Part shown: positions 43,186 to 54,247 of the stretch, piece after piece | Numbering within the stretch: the first letter of the stretch is position 1 | Layout of the letters: every line of letters begins with the position of its first letter | Assembly (NCBI GenBank): GCA_977006965.1 | Contig: OZ345352.1 | Coordinates: 2,542,001-2,606,000, forward strand | Source of the DNA: Phymatolithon calcareum | Lineage: Eukaryota; Rhodophyta; Florideophyceae; Hapalidiales | Direction of reading: 5' to 3' | DNA length: 64,000 nucleotides | Notes under the pieces: model-generated | What the model saw: the letters and a program-made list of their open reading frames with translations, nothing else | Told to the model about the DNA's origin: nothing | The model's database searches: none | Translations under genes and position numbers: made by a program

Positions 43186-43240
43186 ATGAATGGGGATGGA
43201 AGGTTGTCATGGAGCATGACAACCTTACATCCCCATTCAT
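43186..43240. repeat. 55-bp inverted duplication (26-bp arms, 3-nt spacer)
   Basis: The arms 43,186-43,211 and 43,215-43,240 match with one mismatch. The R2-like sequence at 56,960-57,000 (reverse strand) carries a single arm, so the second arm was added here. Confidence 0.85.
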
Positions 43241-44346
43241 TATCCACGTCAGATCGGGTGCTCGCGTCCACAGATATGTCAAGTGATGGACGAGCTCCAA
43301 TTTTGCATCAGTATTTCGAGCGCAAGACTGTAATCTTCCGCACGAGCTGAACATGGCTGTAAGCCTTGGTATCATACTAAATATCTTGCCCAGACCACCG
43401 TCAGTGCCTAGCCGAAGATATTTCTATGCCGAAAGTCGCACAGTTGTCTGCAATGCAATTTTCTGCAACGCAAACGAGGATCGCATCGACCCGAACCTAT
43501 GCCTCAGTCGTAGGTCAGAAACACGTTTGATGGGAGATCGGGATGCATGTCACGCCAACTGCCTCTCGCGATTGCGGAAGACGTGAATTACGCAGTCTCA
43601 AGAACAATGACAAGAAAACTCGCGACTTTCGCGCGCAAATTAATCCCTTGGCTCTATAGACGAACATCAAGATCAGAACGAAAAAGCGGGAAAAGGACTC
43701 TGGTGTATTTATTTTACAAGTTCACGATTGTGGCTCAAAATTTCATGCCGTCGTTGTGTCTTCGGCTAGTGAGTCAACATACCTACAGCCCTTGTCTGGA
43801 AGGTGTCAGCATTCGCGGAAGAGGTCATCGGCTTTGAGCCGGGCACGCGGCGACACCGATTCCTGCTGGATCGACACCATGATTGACCGGTCGTGTGGGC
43901 GACGGCGGAAATTTTTGACGCGGCAGCGGCGGTTTCAGTTTACTGGATTGCATTGATATGCCGAGCTATGCGGCGTTGAAGAAAATTGTCGTCCAATTCT
44001 CCTTCAAGAATGGTTTGTTAAACGTCGTGTGCCGTTGCTGCGACGTTGCCGATTCCTTCTTGGTCGATGCCAGATTTAATGGCGGTGGTTTCGGCTTTGT
44101 CAATTTGTCAGTTTTTGCGCCAGCGATGGTTCCTGTGTTAGCGAGACATCATTCCAGTACACGACGCGGGTACATGCGGGTGGGTGTATGTCGGACAGCA
44201 ACTGACGGTGAAAACGGAAGGAAATGCACGGTTAGCAATAATGTTTGTCGAAGAGGATGACATTCGCGGCAAAACGTGCTCCGCTGCTTTGGAAGCGTGT
44301 GTACATGTCTTAATATTCGGCTTCCGGTCGTGCAAATAATTTGGAA

Positions 44347-44709
44347 CTATGGTACTGCGCCGCCGCCGTTCGCGTCGCCCGGGGTGGGCTGAACAGTCTG
44401 CCCTGAGGTCTTACCACCATCCAACGCACCGCCCTGGTTTAGAGGATGTCCGCCATTCAGTTGGAGAGCGTCTGTTCCACCCGACGCGACACCGTAATTG
44501 ACATGCTGTGGGTCATTCTGCGCTTGTCCGTCGGTGGCATTCTGCGGGATGTTTTGTGGGCCGTTCGGTATATAACCTGGCGTCCATGCGGGGGTGAGCT
44601 GCAGCGGTGGCATGGAGACAGCGGGGTCTGGCGGCCGTGAAGTTTTGAGGGAAGGTGGCGTAGCGGGCTGGGCCGGTGTTGGAGGTGGGGTCATGAATGG
44701 ATCGGCCAT
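44347..44709 (-). CDS. MADPF-family proline-rich protein, R2 type, intact (120 aa)
   Basis: Starts MADPFMTPPPTPAQP in a CCATGGCC context and ends TAG. It shares the first 46 residues' pattern with the R1 type (PPLQLTPAWTPGYIPN at about 34-49). The C-terminal half is different: Asn/Gln/Gly-rich (NIPQNATDGQAQND, GGHPLNQGGALDGG). It is probably disordered, with no known domain. Sharing only the N-terminal module with the R1 type suggests a conserved functional head and a variable tail. A TTTTTAAG box lies about 73 bp upstream, preceded by five 20-bp repeats. Confidence 0.6.
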   Translation of the reverse strand: MADPFMTPPPTPAQPATPPSLKTSRPPDPAVSMPPLQLTPAWTPGYIPNGPQNIPQNATDGQAQNDPQHVNYGVASGGTDALQLNGGHPLNQGGALDGGKTSGQTVQPTPGDANGGGAVP

Positions 44710-44778
44710 GGTGTTGTTGTGTGTTTCTGCGTGTGGGATGGTGTGAGGCGGATGAACGCACAGAGGGTTCGTAGTCGG

Positions 44779-44786
44779 TTTTTAAG
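44779..44786 (-). promoter_or_regulatory. TATA-like box of MADPF R2 copy
   Basis: Plus-strand TTTTTAAG, at the place where the palindrome copies have TATATAAG. Confidence 0.45.
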
Positions 44787-44871
44787 TCGGGCTCTGACGG
44801 GCAAGAAGGGCGGTGCAGAGGGTCATCGTGTTTTGGAATGATTTTGAGAAGTTTCTTTTGAAAGTTGTAAT

Positions 44872-44971
44872 CGGCCGTTGGACAACATTGTCGGCCTTTG
44901 GACAACATTGTCGGCCGTTGGACAACATTGTCAGCCGTTGGACAACATTGTCAGTCGTTGGACAACATTGG
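44872..44971. repeat. five tandem 20-bp repeats upstream of the MADPF R2 gene
   Basis: Five consecutive 20-mers of the form CGGCCGTTGGACAACATTGT with 1-3 changes each. The palindrome copies have a single unit at the same place (about 54,730-54,749). Confidence 0.95.
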
Positions 44972-45225
44972 GACGCGCGCAGTGTTGGTTTTGTTGGAAG
45001 TCTATGCTTGGGCGTGTAGGATGAGATGGAGGCTTTTCGGTCAGAGGTTTCGCTTGCTCAACATGATTTTTGCTTAAATTTGTTGTCACTATACTAAGCG
45101 ACTTCGTGACCAAAGGGGCAGTGGTTATGTCCTTGTACCGCGGCGTACGTACTTCATAACGCAACATGTACAGCTGCTGTTTTTAGCAACTGATCTTGTG
45201 CGTGCCCAATGGTTTTATTGAGTAA

Positions 45226-45609
45226 ATGATGTGTGATGTGGACGAGGGTGGAAAAGCTGAGGAAGGCGGGAGGATTCAGCACGTGCATAGGTCCCAGAAT
45301 AGCAGCTCTTTACTTGGTGAAACTAAATTAATTCAGAGATGTGGAGATTTGGAGCTGTTTCCAACAATTGTCGGGGAACAAGGTCTTCTTCTCCCGAAGA
45401 TTTGTGGAAGCACAATGCTCAATGCTGCAAGCATTCGTGCAGTTGTCGTCAATGCTTCAAACATTCGTGCAATTGTCATATCCCAGACCTTTCTGGATGG
45501 TCGCAACGATTTAGAGTGTTCTCCGGAAAGCAGCGTCTTTGATCGATATCGTGCGCACATCAGGTGGAAGCTTCGTGTAAGATGGTGGCACTGTGTTTTG
45601 CAGAAATAG
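45226..45609 (+). CDS. hypothetical protein (127 aa)
   Basis: ATG-initiated frame with no family resemblance. It includes a 30-bp direct repeat (45,421-45,450 and 45,451-45,480) that encodes two related peptides, NAASIRAVVV and NASNIRAIVI; the in-frame unit length is compatible with coding. There is a single copy in the window, outside the named repeats. Confidence 0.35.
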   Translation: MMCDVDEGGKAEEGGRIQHVHRSQNSSSLLGETKLIQRCGDLELFPTIVGEQGLLLPKICGSTMLNAASIRAVVVNASNIRAIVISQTFLDGRNDLECSPESSVFDRYRAHIRWKLRVRWWHCVLQK

Positions 45610-47826
45610 GTGCCGGATGAAGAGTAGTGTATGCACAAAATAGACATTAGGTACAGTAGGTCAAAAGGGTCGACGGGCGAGATGCTGAGTAATAGAAAAA
45701 CTTTTCAACAAAACTAGAAGTCACCTCTTGATCCTGACCCAATGAGTCACTTCTTCAATCGTTGATCGTATGAATTGTCACCCTACCAAGGACGTCAACT
45801 GCACAACTGCAGAGCTGGACGCCAAGATCGTGCGTTCGTTGCAGGCCTTTGAAGAGAAGCAAGGTACATATTGTGGTTTGAGACCTTATTGTGCATTATT
45901 GTATTCATTTTCGTCGCTTGGCCCCGATCCGTGCAGAGATCCAATATCGTCTCACGGTATTAATCGATGCCAAGGTGTCTAACAGCAGCAAACAAAAAGC
46001 GTTCCATCCGCTATTCTCCACAAAATAATGAATCAATCGTTTTTTTTCCCGACATCAATCCATACCGAGCTCCAGTTCCGCCCAAATTAATCGCCACATG
46101 GAACGATATCAAGACGTCGAAAGGCAGCAGCGCACAAAAAGCTCTATGATACATCTGCAATTCTCACTGTCATTTTCTTAGACACGACGGAAATCGGATA
46201 CAGTCCCGTCTTTTGTAGTCTCGGCATGGCACCATGTCACCCAGTGCACCCTTGCATCATCCTTATTATAAGGATGTTCCTATCCAACTTTATCTCGGCA
46301 TAGGGTGATGCCAAGACGTCGACATGAAGCGCGGCCCGAAAAGATCTCGAGAGAATGACTATTCGGATATTTTGTGCAGAAATACATGGAGGAGAATTGC
46401 AAATCGAGAGCCTTTTGTCAAAAATTTTGCGTTTCGAAGCCCCGGTACGGGAGAATGCGGGAAAAAGCAGATTTTAGGTCAGATAGACTGGGGAGCACAA
46501 AACTAGACCGTAAAATACAGCTTTATGGTTTATGTAAAAAATTATAGTTTTTTGATCACCAGCTTGCGGAGGAGCAGGTCAGGTGTCGCTAGCGTCAGCA
46601 ACAATGTAATCCACTTAACCAATGTTTTGTTTCCGAAACGCGGTTTCCCGCGAAAAATAAAATTAAAACATGTGTCGTTCGGGATGTTTTTGAAACCAGC
46701 TAACCCGTGTTTTCGCCGATGAGTACACATTTTGATCTTATACACTATCATAACGTCTCTGGAAAATTCTACCGCCAAAATATTATGCATTATATTAAAG
46801 AATCATTTTGTTGGGTTTACACCAATGTTTGATAGCCAGCTACAACAAACACGTATCAGAATTAGTTCAGGGAGGGCACGTAACTTCCTTTTTGGCGTTT
46901 TCGAGGACATCTTCCTGAAATGATCAAGGACAAATTTCGACCTTGGCCGCTTTTTTAAAATCTTTCTTAGACGTTATCTCAGCACCCCATGTTTTTCATC
47001 GCTATTACTGCACATCAAATTAAAGTTTTCGTTTTCCTCTTTCTGCATATTGTGGAATATACTCGCCAAGAATTTGTTTTTGTAGAGTTATGAGGCCTTC
47101 AACTTGACGAAAATGCCGAAAAAACGGCATATGCCGCTTTTTTGGCGTGCTGTATCATCAAGAAGAAGTCTAAAGTTTTCGTTCTTCCTACTTCAGTAGA
47201 AAGCCCTCTGTATTCTGTTTCGAAGCATATAATTTAATCCTTGTATAGAGTGAAAACGGAGGCTGTAGAGCTCCTGGCGTGTTCTAAGGACGGTAATAAA
47301 CCGGTACAAACGAGAAAGACGTTTTAATTTCGTTTGCGCCGCGGCATACCGTCGGTATAACCGGTTTACTGAATCCAAAGTTCCGTAAATTGAATGACAG
47401 ACGTTCGGATCATCCAATAAGAGTTTACATGAGTGTAATGGCTGGGTCATTGGCTGATAGTAGAAAACTCAGAGTTTTCATATGCAAGCAAGGAATAGAC
47501 TGTGAACCGTCTTATGAAACACTTTTTCGTGTTCATGTCACGCTTTTGTCACCACTACTAGTTACATTCCTCATATTTCTTTTGCTGTTCTCCATATTAC
47601 GCAGCTCAACATCGACAAAGAAGCACTTTTCCGCATTGATCTTAGTAAATTGTGGTAAAATATATGTTCCTTGCATCTTTCAAAATTTACGATATCTACG
47701 CATCTAAAAATAGGAGAGAAATTTGATTTCTGATGTTCAGACGTCGATTACTGCCCAATTTATCAATTTACCGCATTCTCCGGCACAATTCACCACTAAA
47801 ATAAATATAGACAAGACTGGGTGGTA
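45610..47826. other. low-copy AT-rich stretch without recognisable gene
   Basis: No match to the repeat families. A short plus frame at 45,770 (MNCHPTKDVNCTT...) ends near a GTACAT that could be a splice donor, but nothing supports an exon. A 32-bp imperfect palindrome (GCCGAAAAAACGGCAT and its partner) lies at 47,115-47,146. Confidence 0.4.
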
Positions 47827-47831
47827 GTGAG

Positions 47832-48266
47832 TAGACATGAACACCCCGAACGGACCAGAGAGGGGTAGAGCATGCCCTCTTTGCCGCGCTGGGACTTCTG
47901 AGAGGGCCTGAGAGGGCCTCCAGAAAACCGAACAAAAAGAGAAGCCCTCGGAAGGGCCTATTTGGGCTCAAATAGAATACGTATGATAAATTGTGCACAC
48001 TTGGACACGACACGAGCGCGTAAATAGGACACACGTGTACAATTTATCATAAGGCCTCGCGCTGGGTCGAAGAAAATGCGAGAGGAGAGGGCCTCTCCAG
48101 GAAAAATGTTATGATATCCTTCATAAGGCCCTAATTATCCCTTCACACATGTCCTTCCTGTTCAGGGGGGGCCAATCCCTTTGGCCCAGTTGTCTACATT
48201 CTAACAAAAAAGAGGCCCTCAGAGGGCTTTATTCAGACAGGGGCCCGATCGGGGTGTTCATGTCTA
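47832..48266. mobile_element. MITE-like element with AGGGCCT-rich interior
   Basis: A 435-bp element with 18-bp perfect terminal inverted repeats TAGACATGAACACCCCGA, flanked by GTGAG (47,827-47,831) and GTGAT (48,267-48,271). The interior repeats AGAGGGCCT several times and holds a second inverted pair (GATAAATTGT / ACAATTTATC). No coding capacity; superfamily unknown. Confidence 0.7.
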
Positions 48267-49009
48267 GTGATGGTCGTACAGGGCGGTCTACGTACGGTAG
48301 AAACGTTACTGTTTTCCACAGTCTTCCACTCCAAGTTCCTGCGCCCATCACCTTCATCTCTGAACCGAAGTACAGTAGATCGAACAATCAGAACCTCACC
48401 AATGATTTTACGCCATGTGCATACCAGTTTCAATAATACGGACGTCCTCAATTGAGGCTAAAAGTTAATGTGAATGGAGTGGAAAAGTTTATTGGCGCTA
48501 CAATCAGAAACAATACACTTTCAGTCTTATATAAGGATTTTTCCTACGACAGGGAGCAATATTCAATCATCGACCGAAACAAATCAAGTGAGAAGAATGT
48601 CCGTCACATTCGTGATGCAATTTGTGCTGGCTGATGGGTGAACTCAATCTGTTTGTGAAGACGAGTTTTGACCGAGGAGAGACAAGCGCAAGGCATTTGT
48701 TTATTTCTTTATTCCAATGCGGAGTGCCCCACAATCGTCCGCATACATGAAAGGATTCGTAATATTGAACAGCGCCTCTACGGCACATGCGGTGAAGACG
48801 GAAGACTTCAATCTCGTACACCAGTTGGCAATTGGTCCTTGCGCAGCGAACGTCGACATATCGGACGCAATCTAAAGCTCCATGCCTAATACCAAAATGT
48901 AAGGAAGCGATGCTAATTCGTACATTCCGGTCAGATTCTGAGATTGTACTTGTGATGCGTGTCCCAGAGATGAAGGTAGGCCACCACGGTGTTCGATGGT
49001 GCGGAAAAA

Positions 49010-49363
49010 TTACGTAGCGGGTCCGCCATCAGTGCTGTCGTGTTGGACGTCATTGTATTCACCGGCATAATGCCCCGAGGAATCTGCCGATGCAGCTTTC
49101 CAGTCGTCGTTAACGTTACCATGATGCGGACCGTCCTATTCCCCGGCTGCGTCACCCGAAGCAGTCCCCTCAGTGATATTATGTCCTTCATGACCGTGCT
49201 GGATTTCATGCGCATCGTCTGGGACATGCCCGGGGGTCCAGGCTTGTGGGAGTTGGAGCGGTGGCAATGTGACAAGAGGGAATTGCGGGTGTGAGCGCGG
49301 AAGTTTAGGTGGCGCCACGGGTTGGACTGGAGCTGTTTGAGGAGTCATGAAAGGGTCGGCCAT
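49010..49363 (-). pseudogene. MADPF-family gene with in-frame TAG (75 codons, then conserved tail)
   Basis: Starts MADPFMTPQTAPVQP and is colinear with the 24,404 copy over 354 bp with no indel. Codon 76, CAG (Gln) in the 24,404 copy, is TAG here (49,136-49,138). After it the same frame continues to the family C-terminus (VQHDST, DGGPAT, TAA at 49,010). Either this is a nonsense copy, or the TAG is read through or suppressed. The 61,236-61,589 copy has the same TAG, so it predates that duplication. A CAATTTAAG box is about 105 bp upstream. Confidence 0.65.
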
Positions 49364-49461
49364 GACGACGGTGGAGATGCTTATGTTTGGGCTTGAAGAG
49401 TGTCGCTTGCTTTGTTCAGGATGACGGCGGGGCGGGGTTTCCAAGGGAAGACCTGTGCGTT

Positions 49462-49470
49462 CAATTTAAG
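49462..49470 (-). promoter_or_regulatory. TATA-like box of MADPF copy D
   Basis: Plus-strand CAATTTAAG, conserved in place with the other copies. Confidence 0.4.
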
Positions 49471-49849
49471 GCGAAAAATCATTGCTCAGTTCTGTCTGGC
49501 AAACATGGTTGGTGTGCATTGGTCCATGGGCGTCCTGGACTATGGGGCGTAATGAACAACTGCAGAGTATAGAAAAATATGGATGTATATTGCGTCGCCG
49601 TTGGATCTGTGGAATCGTGGGAGAGGAATCTACAGCTAAATGCATTCACTACTTTTCTATTGGGTGTGTATCGTTGTCACGGTCGTGATTCCATAGAGTG
49701 CCAGCTCGAAGGTGTGGTGTACGAGACAGGAGAGGCGCATTTTGATCACAGTGTCAATTCATGGAAATCAATCAGATTTTAGAGTTCATTTTCAAGTCAT
49801 TGTTGCTTGATCCGAGCTTCCGCGTGCTCCGTCCTGCACGAATGAACGG

Positions 49850-50212
49850 ATGGAACGCTTTGAATGTCCTTTGCTTGGAATACAGCCACGAAGCTATTGG
49901 TGGCAATTCCCATGGCAGCCTTCTACTTCTCGTTGGAAGTGCACTTTGTATGCAAACTGCGTCAACCAGGTGGCACCGATTCAACGATCTCAGCCATATC
50001 CCCCCTTTTGGTCGATCGCCATTGACGAAGGATGTTCCCATCCTCCTTGCTGCGCACCTCAACGATTACGCCCCGTGCGCCGTATATGTCGTAGGTACTG
50101 TGCAATTACATTCCACACTGTTCCAAATTTCTTGGACTTGAAGAGAGATTTATCCGAGTATGCGAACCCACACTTCTCCCACTTCGGTAAAGTACAGAGC
50201 TTCTGTTTGTAG
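49850..50212 (+). CDS. R1 plus-strand conserved frame (120 codons)
   Basis: ATG-initiated, Cys- and Arg-rich (CSHPPCCAPQ, RRICRRYC). The RRYC...EYA.PH..(N)FS...KV/KY segment is recognisable in frame in diverged R1 copies at 11,840-11,960, 39,085-39,200 and 62,350-62,480. This suggests an exon of an R1-encoded protein of unknown function; most copies have stops nearby. Confidence 0.35.
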   Translation: MERFECPLLGIQPRSYWWQFPWQPSTSRWKCTLYANCVNQVAPIQRSQPYPPFWSIAIDEGCSHPPCCAPQRLRPVRRICRRYCAITFHTVPNFLDLKRDLSEYANPHFSHFGKVQSFCL

Positions 50213-50954
50213 TTTCACCGGCTCCGGGCGTAATTCTAAACTTCATATTTCCAGATTCCTAACGCCCGGTGAAAGTCGGTGTCTGCGTGGCCGAAAATTT
50301 CTTGGAACACGCCCATCGGCTCTGTGACTGTCTGCTGAGGAGAGAAATATATTACTGCCACGATCGTGTTTTCGCAACGAAAATTATTGAAGCATGTCGC
50401 CCTTGTTCGTGAGTTCATTAATTCGTGTGGAATTATAGTGACATGCGAGGACAAGCTCAAGGTGGAGTCGAATGTGCTTACGGAAGGCAGCTGAAACCCC
50501 TGTGGGCACTCACTAGGGCTGGACCGAAATCCTGTGCTGCAAATCGGAAAACACCAACTGCCTGTTCCATGAAATTACGGAATGGGATCAATATTAATCT
50601 AAGGCTTCACCCAACGCCCGTGTACTTCCACTGCTCGTTGCGCCATTACAAAAAATGCACCTGCATGTGGTCACGCACGTTCATCATTACGCTGCGATCT
50701 GTCCATGAACGATTTAAAACGAGAATACACTACTGTAGTGCGATTGGTGCCAAAAGATGTCGGCAGCGATTGCAACAATATTGCTACAGGCGCGGGGGTC
50801 GAATCAAGTGAGGAGCCTCGTTTTTCAGGCGGAGAGGGGTGTTGCGTAGTTGGGCGAGAATAGAAAGCAAGGGTCAATACCTCGGTCACAGAAAGAATCG
50901 ATATTCAGGCAATTGGAAAGGACGTTACTGGTGTGACTTGAGCGACTTCACAGA

Positions 50955-51073
50955 GTCGCACCAATGTCAATATTTTGTAGAAAGATCTTTCTACAAAATA
51001 TTGATATTGGTGCGACATTGCGATAGCAGCTTCCATAGTTCATCGATGAACTATGTGAGCTGCTATCGCAATG
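50955..51073. repeat. two adjoining palindromes
   Basis: The first, 50,955-51,016 (centre AGATCT), has one mismatch; the second, 51,016-51,073 (centre ATCGAT), has two. Copy E (about 63,234-63,290) has the outer arms only, joined directly, so the inner about 58 bp were added here as inverted copies of both flanks. Confidence 0.9.
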
Positions 51074-51999
51074 TGCATGCATATCATACAGTCGTTCCAT
51101 GGCAATACATGTGAATGAGTCACAAGCGAGAAGACTATGTGTGCCATTCTCTTGCGTTTCCTTGGAGTTGCTGCTCTTCACAGGCAAGCATTCCATGATC
51201 GAACAACACTACGTGTCCCTTAGACCGCAATTCGAAACGAGTCAGAGCAGGCGGCCTTCAACCATAAAAAATGCTGTCACCGCTTCCCTCTCTATTCACC
51301 GAAATGAGTCCAAAACAATCCGCGGATTGTTTTTGGCTCTGCCAATGGCGAGACATTCGTTGACTCAACCAATGTCTTACTACGGGCTTCACGGTACGAA
51401 GCACCCTAACATGCTCATGAGTAAAGTCACCAATTCTCTCTCTTTATGATACTTTGCTCCGATGCGGGCTAAAAATTTTACCGAATTATGCGTGCTTATG
51501 GATGGTCACGCATAGCGTAGAAACACAGGCTTCTACTTTTCGATCCCCACGCCTACGTGACCAGCTGCACATCAGGTGTAGGTCTTGCAAACAGAGATTT
51601 CTGTTCCAACTGTCAGCGCACGCTTTCGGAAATCTTATTTGGGACTACCGCTGGCATGCCGTGAAGATGTTCAACGTGTCGCATTGGAATCGTGGACTTC
51701 GCGGACAGCACTCGGGGTGCCGCTGAGACGTCTTTCTTCACCCATGCCCGAATTCCAGTTAATAATGAGTTAGCGTTGTGTGTGCCGTCGGGTATCGTGA
51801 TTAGAATCCTGTCCCGTCAGCGTCGTTTTCTTCCAAATAACTTATTTAGAGCTTCTGAAGCGTAGATGCTTTTCTTCGACTTTGCATCGATACACGTCCA
51901 TATTAATATAGACGGGCTGGATCTGGGAGGTGCCAAGGAGGCGACGCTTGCACGATGTGAACGGCAATACTCGTGGCGGCCTTCCACGTCACGTAGCTC

Positions 52000-52590
52000 A
52001 GCCACGCAGCCCCGAGTTTACTGCAGAAACAGGTTGCGTCCAACATCTGGGGCCAGCAGTTCGATAGATCCCAGGCGCAAAGATTTCACGCAATACACTC
52101 ATCCACGCGCCAGCCTAAATATGCAGTATATCATACTCTACACCGCATTCCGACCTCCTTCTCAGCCCGTTTTTAAACGGGTTAAACAGTTCGTGTTCTT
52201 CGAGGAGCAAGGTCAGATTAAGAACCCGACATGGTGCGTGACCGAATAGCAGAATCACGAGCCCAAGAGGCAGAATCACGGGCAAGCGACAACACTAAAA
52301 CCCTCATGACGACATCGCAAACAACTCCGTCCTCTTGTGTTGCACAATGACACAGACCGCGAATGGTTGAACAAGACTATTAGAATTAGAGAATATAATG
52401 ACGGAAGAAATGAGAGTGTGATTCGATATTCCTAGATCACTGCATGCGAAAGTAGTACACGGGAAGCTGCTCTGGTGTCGGCGAAATCTGGCGTTGCGGG
52501 CTTCTAAAATAAAAACTTACAATTTCTCTCTAGCAGAATCACGGCAAAGCCTGCCCTGTGATTGGTCCATGTTCCAGATTTTCGGGGCAC
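52000..52590. other. no recognised gene
   Basis: The end of R1 copy D merges into sequence with only short frames. The part at 52,020-52,170 is distantly like 41,190-41,330. Confidence 0.4.
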
Positions 52591-52598
52591 AAAAGTAT

Positions 52599-52911
52599 TT
52601 TTTTTTGCAACTGTTTAGTTGTTTATTTGAAAGCCCTCATTAACACTCCTAAGACTGTACGGGAGCAGCTTTTCATAACTTGTTCATTCTAGTATATCGC
52701 CTGGTCCCTAATACAGGGACTCGTCGTTTTCCATATTGTCAATTATGGTGACGCTGTAGAGTAGTATAGAGTCTAATGCCTTTTCCGTTCTTATCATTTC
52801 TCCGGAGTCCAGTTCATACTTTGTTAGGTTCATACGTATGGTCTCCAGGTGGCGCTCTGCTGCCGTTCCGAATGTATTCGATATTAGCGTCGTGCTCACT
52901 TGAGGGAACGA
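52599..52911 (-). mobile_element. 5-prime-truncated LINE-like insertion with poly(A)
   Basis: A 313-bp insertion in minus orientation flanked by the perfect 12-bp duplication GCACAAAAGTAT (52,587-52,598 and 52,912-52,923). In sense it carries the frame end ERHLETIRMNLTKYELDSGE to NMENDESLY and TAG, a UTR with CAAATAAAC, and an A-tail. It includes the bare TTAA (52,640-52,643) used by the piggyBac-like element at 3,562, and the undisturbed SINE target. Confidence 0.85.
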
Positions 52912-53213
52912 GCACAAAAGTATGACTGGAGATATACCTCCGTGTGCCTCTCCTCCTGGCTTTTCCGTCGTGTAACGGGACTTCAAAGTGATTGCAACAG
53001 CTCGCACCACCGAAGGATGCTCGAGACTGCCGCGTGCAACTTGTAATGTTGGTTCGCGGCTTGAATCGAAGTGCGGGCGATAACGAACCTATGCCTCAGT
53101 CTTAGCTCAGCAAAAAGTATGATGGGAGAACGGGAAGCATGTAACGCCTACTGCCTCTCGCGAGTTCGAAATGCGTGATTTACACAACCTCAAGAAGAAT
53201 GGCAAGAAAGCTC

Positions 53214-53465
53214 TGTAGATACGCAATGATGCAGTGGCGCCAGAAGCTGCAGGAATAGGCGACCTAAATTCCGGCATAGGTTATGCGAGCAGGAAGCATG
53301 CAATATGCTTCCAGCAAACCCCATGGCTGGAAGGCAATCGGAAGCCTACTTAAGCAGTTCCCCCTTCGCATTTTTAGAAGAGAGCATTTCATCATCTCAT
53401 CGGAGAGGGATCACCCCTTTTTCAAGATAAACCCCAACTTTATCTTTACACTCTCAGTGATTACA
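53214..53465 (+). mobile_element. solo LTR, copy 2 (left arm)
   Basis: A 252-bp insertion starting TGTAGATACG and ending GTGATTACA, flanked by GCTC on both sides (53,210-53,213, 53,466-53,469). R2 copy 1 near 43,617 is the empty site. It is about 90% like 20,982-21,234. Confidence 0.8.
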
Positions 53466-54247
53466 GCTCGCGACTTTCGCGTGCGAAGTAAACTTTCCGC
53501 TTTATGCACAAACATGATGATCAAGACTCGGACGAAAAAGCGAGAAAAGGACTCTGGTTTATTTCTCTTCCAAGCTCGCGAATAAGGCACACAATTTCAT
53601 TCTATTGTTCTGTCTATGGCCAGGGAATCAACATACCTACATCCCTTGTCGGCAGGTGTTAGCGTTGGCGGAAGAGGTTATCGACTTTGAGATGAGCACG
53701 AGGCAACACCGATTTCTGGAGGATTGACTCCATGATTGGGTAGTCGTGCGGGCGACGGCGAAAATTTTGACGCGTCAACGGCGATTTCAGTGTACTGGAT
53801 GGCATTGATATGCCGGGCGATCCGGGCGTTGACTGAACAGTGCTATCCATTTTCTGTCAACAACGGTCTTGTTAAACGACGTGTGCGGGTACTGCGACGT
53901 CGCCAATTCCTGCTTCGTCGATACCAGATTTATTGGCGGCTGTTTGGAGCGTCAATTAGTCAATTTTTTGCGCCGGCGATGTTCCTGTGTTTGCGAGACA
54001 TCATTCCAGTACACGACGAGGGTACATGCGGGCGGGTGCATATCGGACAGCAACTGACGGACAACGGAAGGAAATGCACGGTCAGCAATAAGGTTTGTCG
54101 AAGAGGATGACATTCGCGGCAAAACGTGCTCCGCTGCTCTGGAAGCGTGTGTACAGGTCTGAATATTCGGCTTCCGGTCGTGCAAATAATTTGGAACTAT
54201 GGTACCGCACCGCCGCCGTTCGCGTCGCCCGGGGTGGGCTCAACAGT

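Larger units (their letters stand above)
43000..45180. repeat. R2 repeat, copy 1
   Basis: Aligns with the palindrome arms (53,085-54,826 and its mirror). The outer part, 43,020-43,260, aligns in reverse with 56,960-57,130. It carries a MADPF-family gene but otherwise does not resemble R1. It lacks the solo LTR found in the palindrome arms, giving an empty site at about 43,615-43,620. Confidence 0.75.
48630..51990 (+). repeat. R1 long repeat, copy D
   Basis: Closest to copy E (60,840-64,000). It begins near GCTGGCTGATGGGTG, shared with E and, diverged, with 37,015. It carries a MADPF gene and two adjoining palindromes at 50,955-51,073. Confidence 0.75.

Noticed and set aside
44871-44971. CRISPR-like array
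   Set aside because: Contiguous 20-bp tandem units without spacers, in a eukaryotic repeat context.
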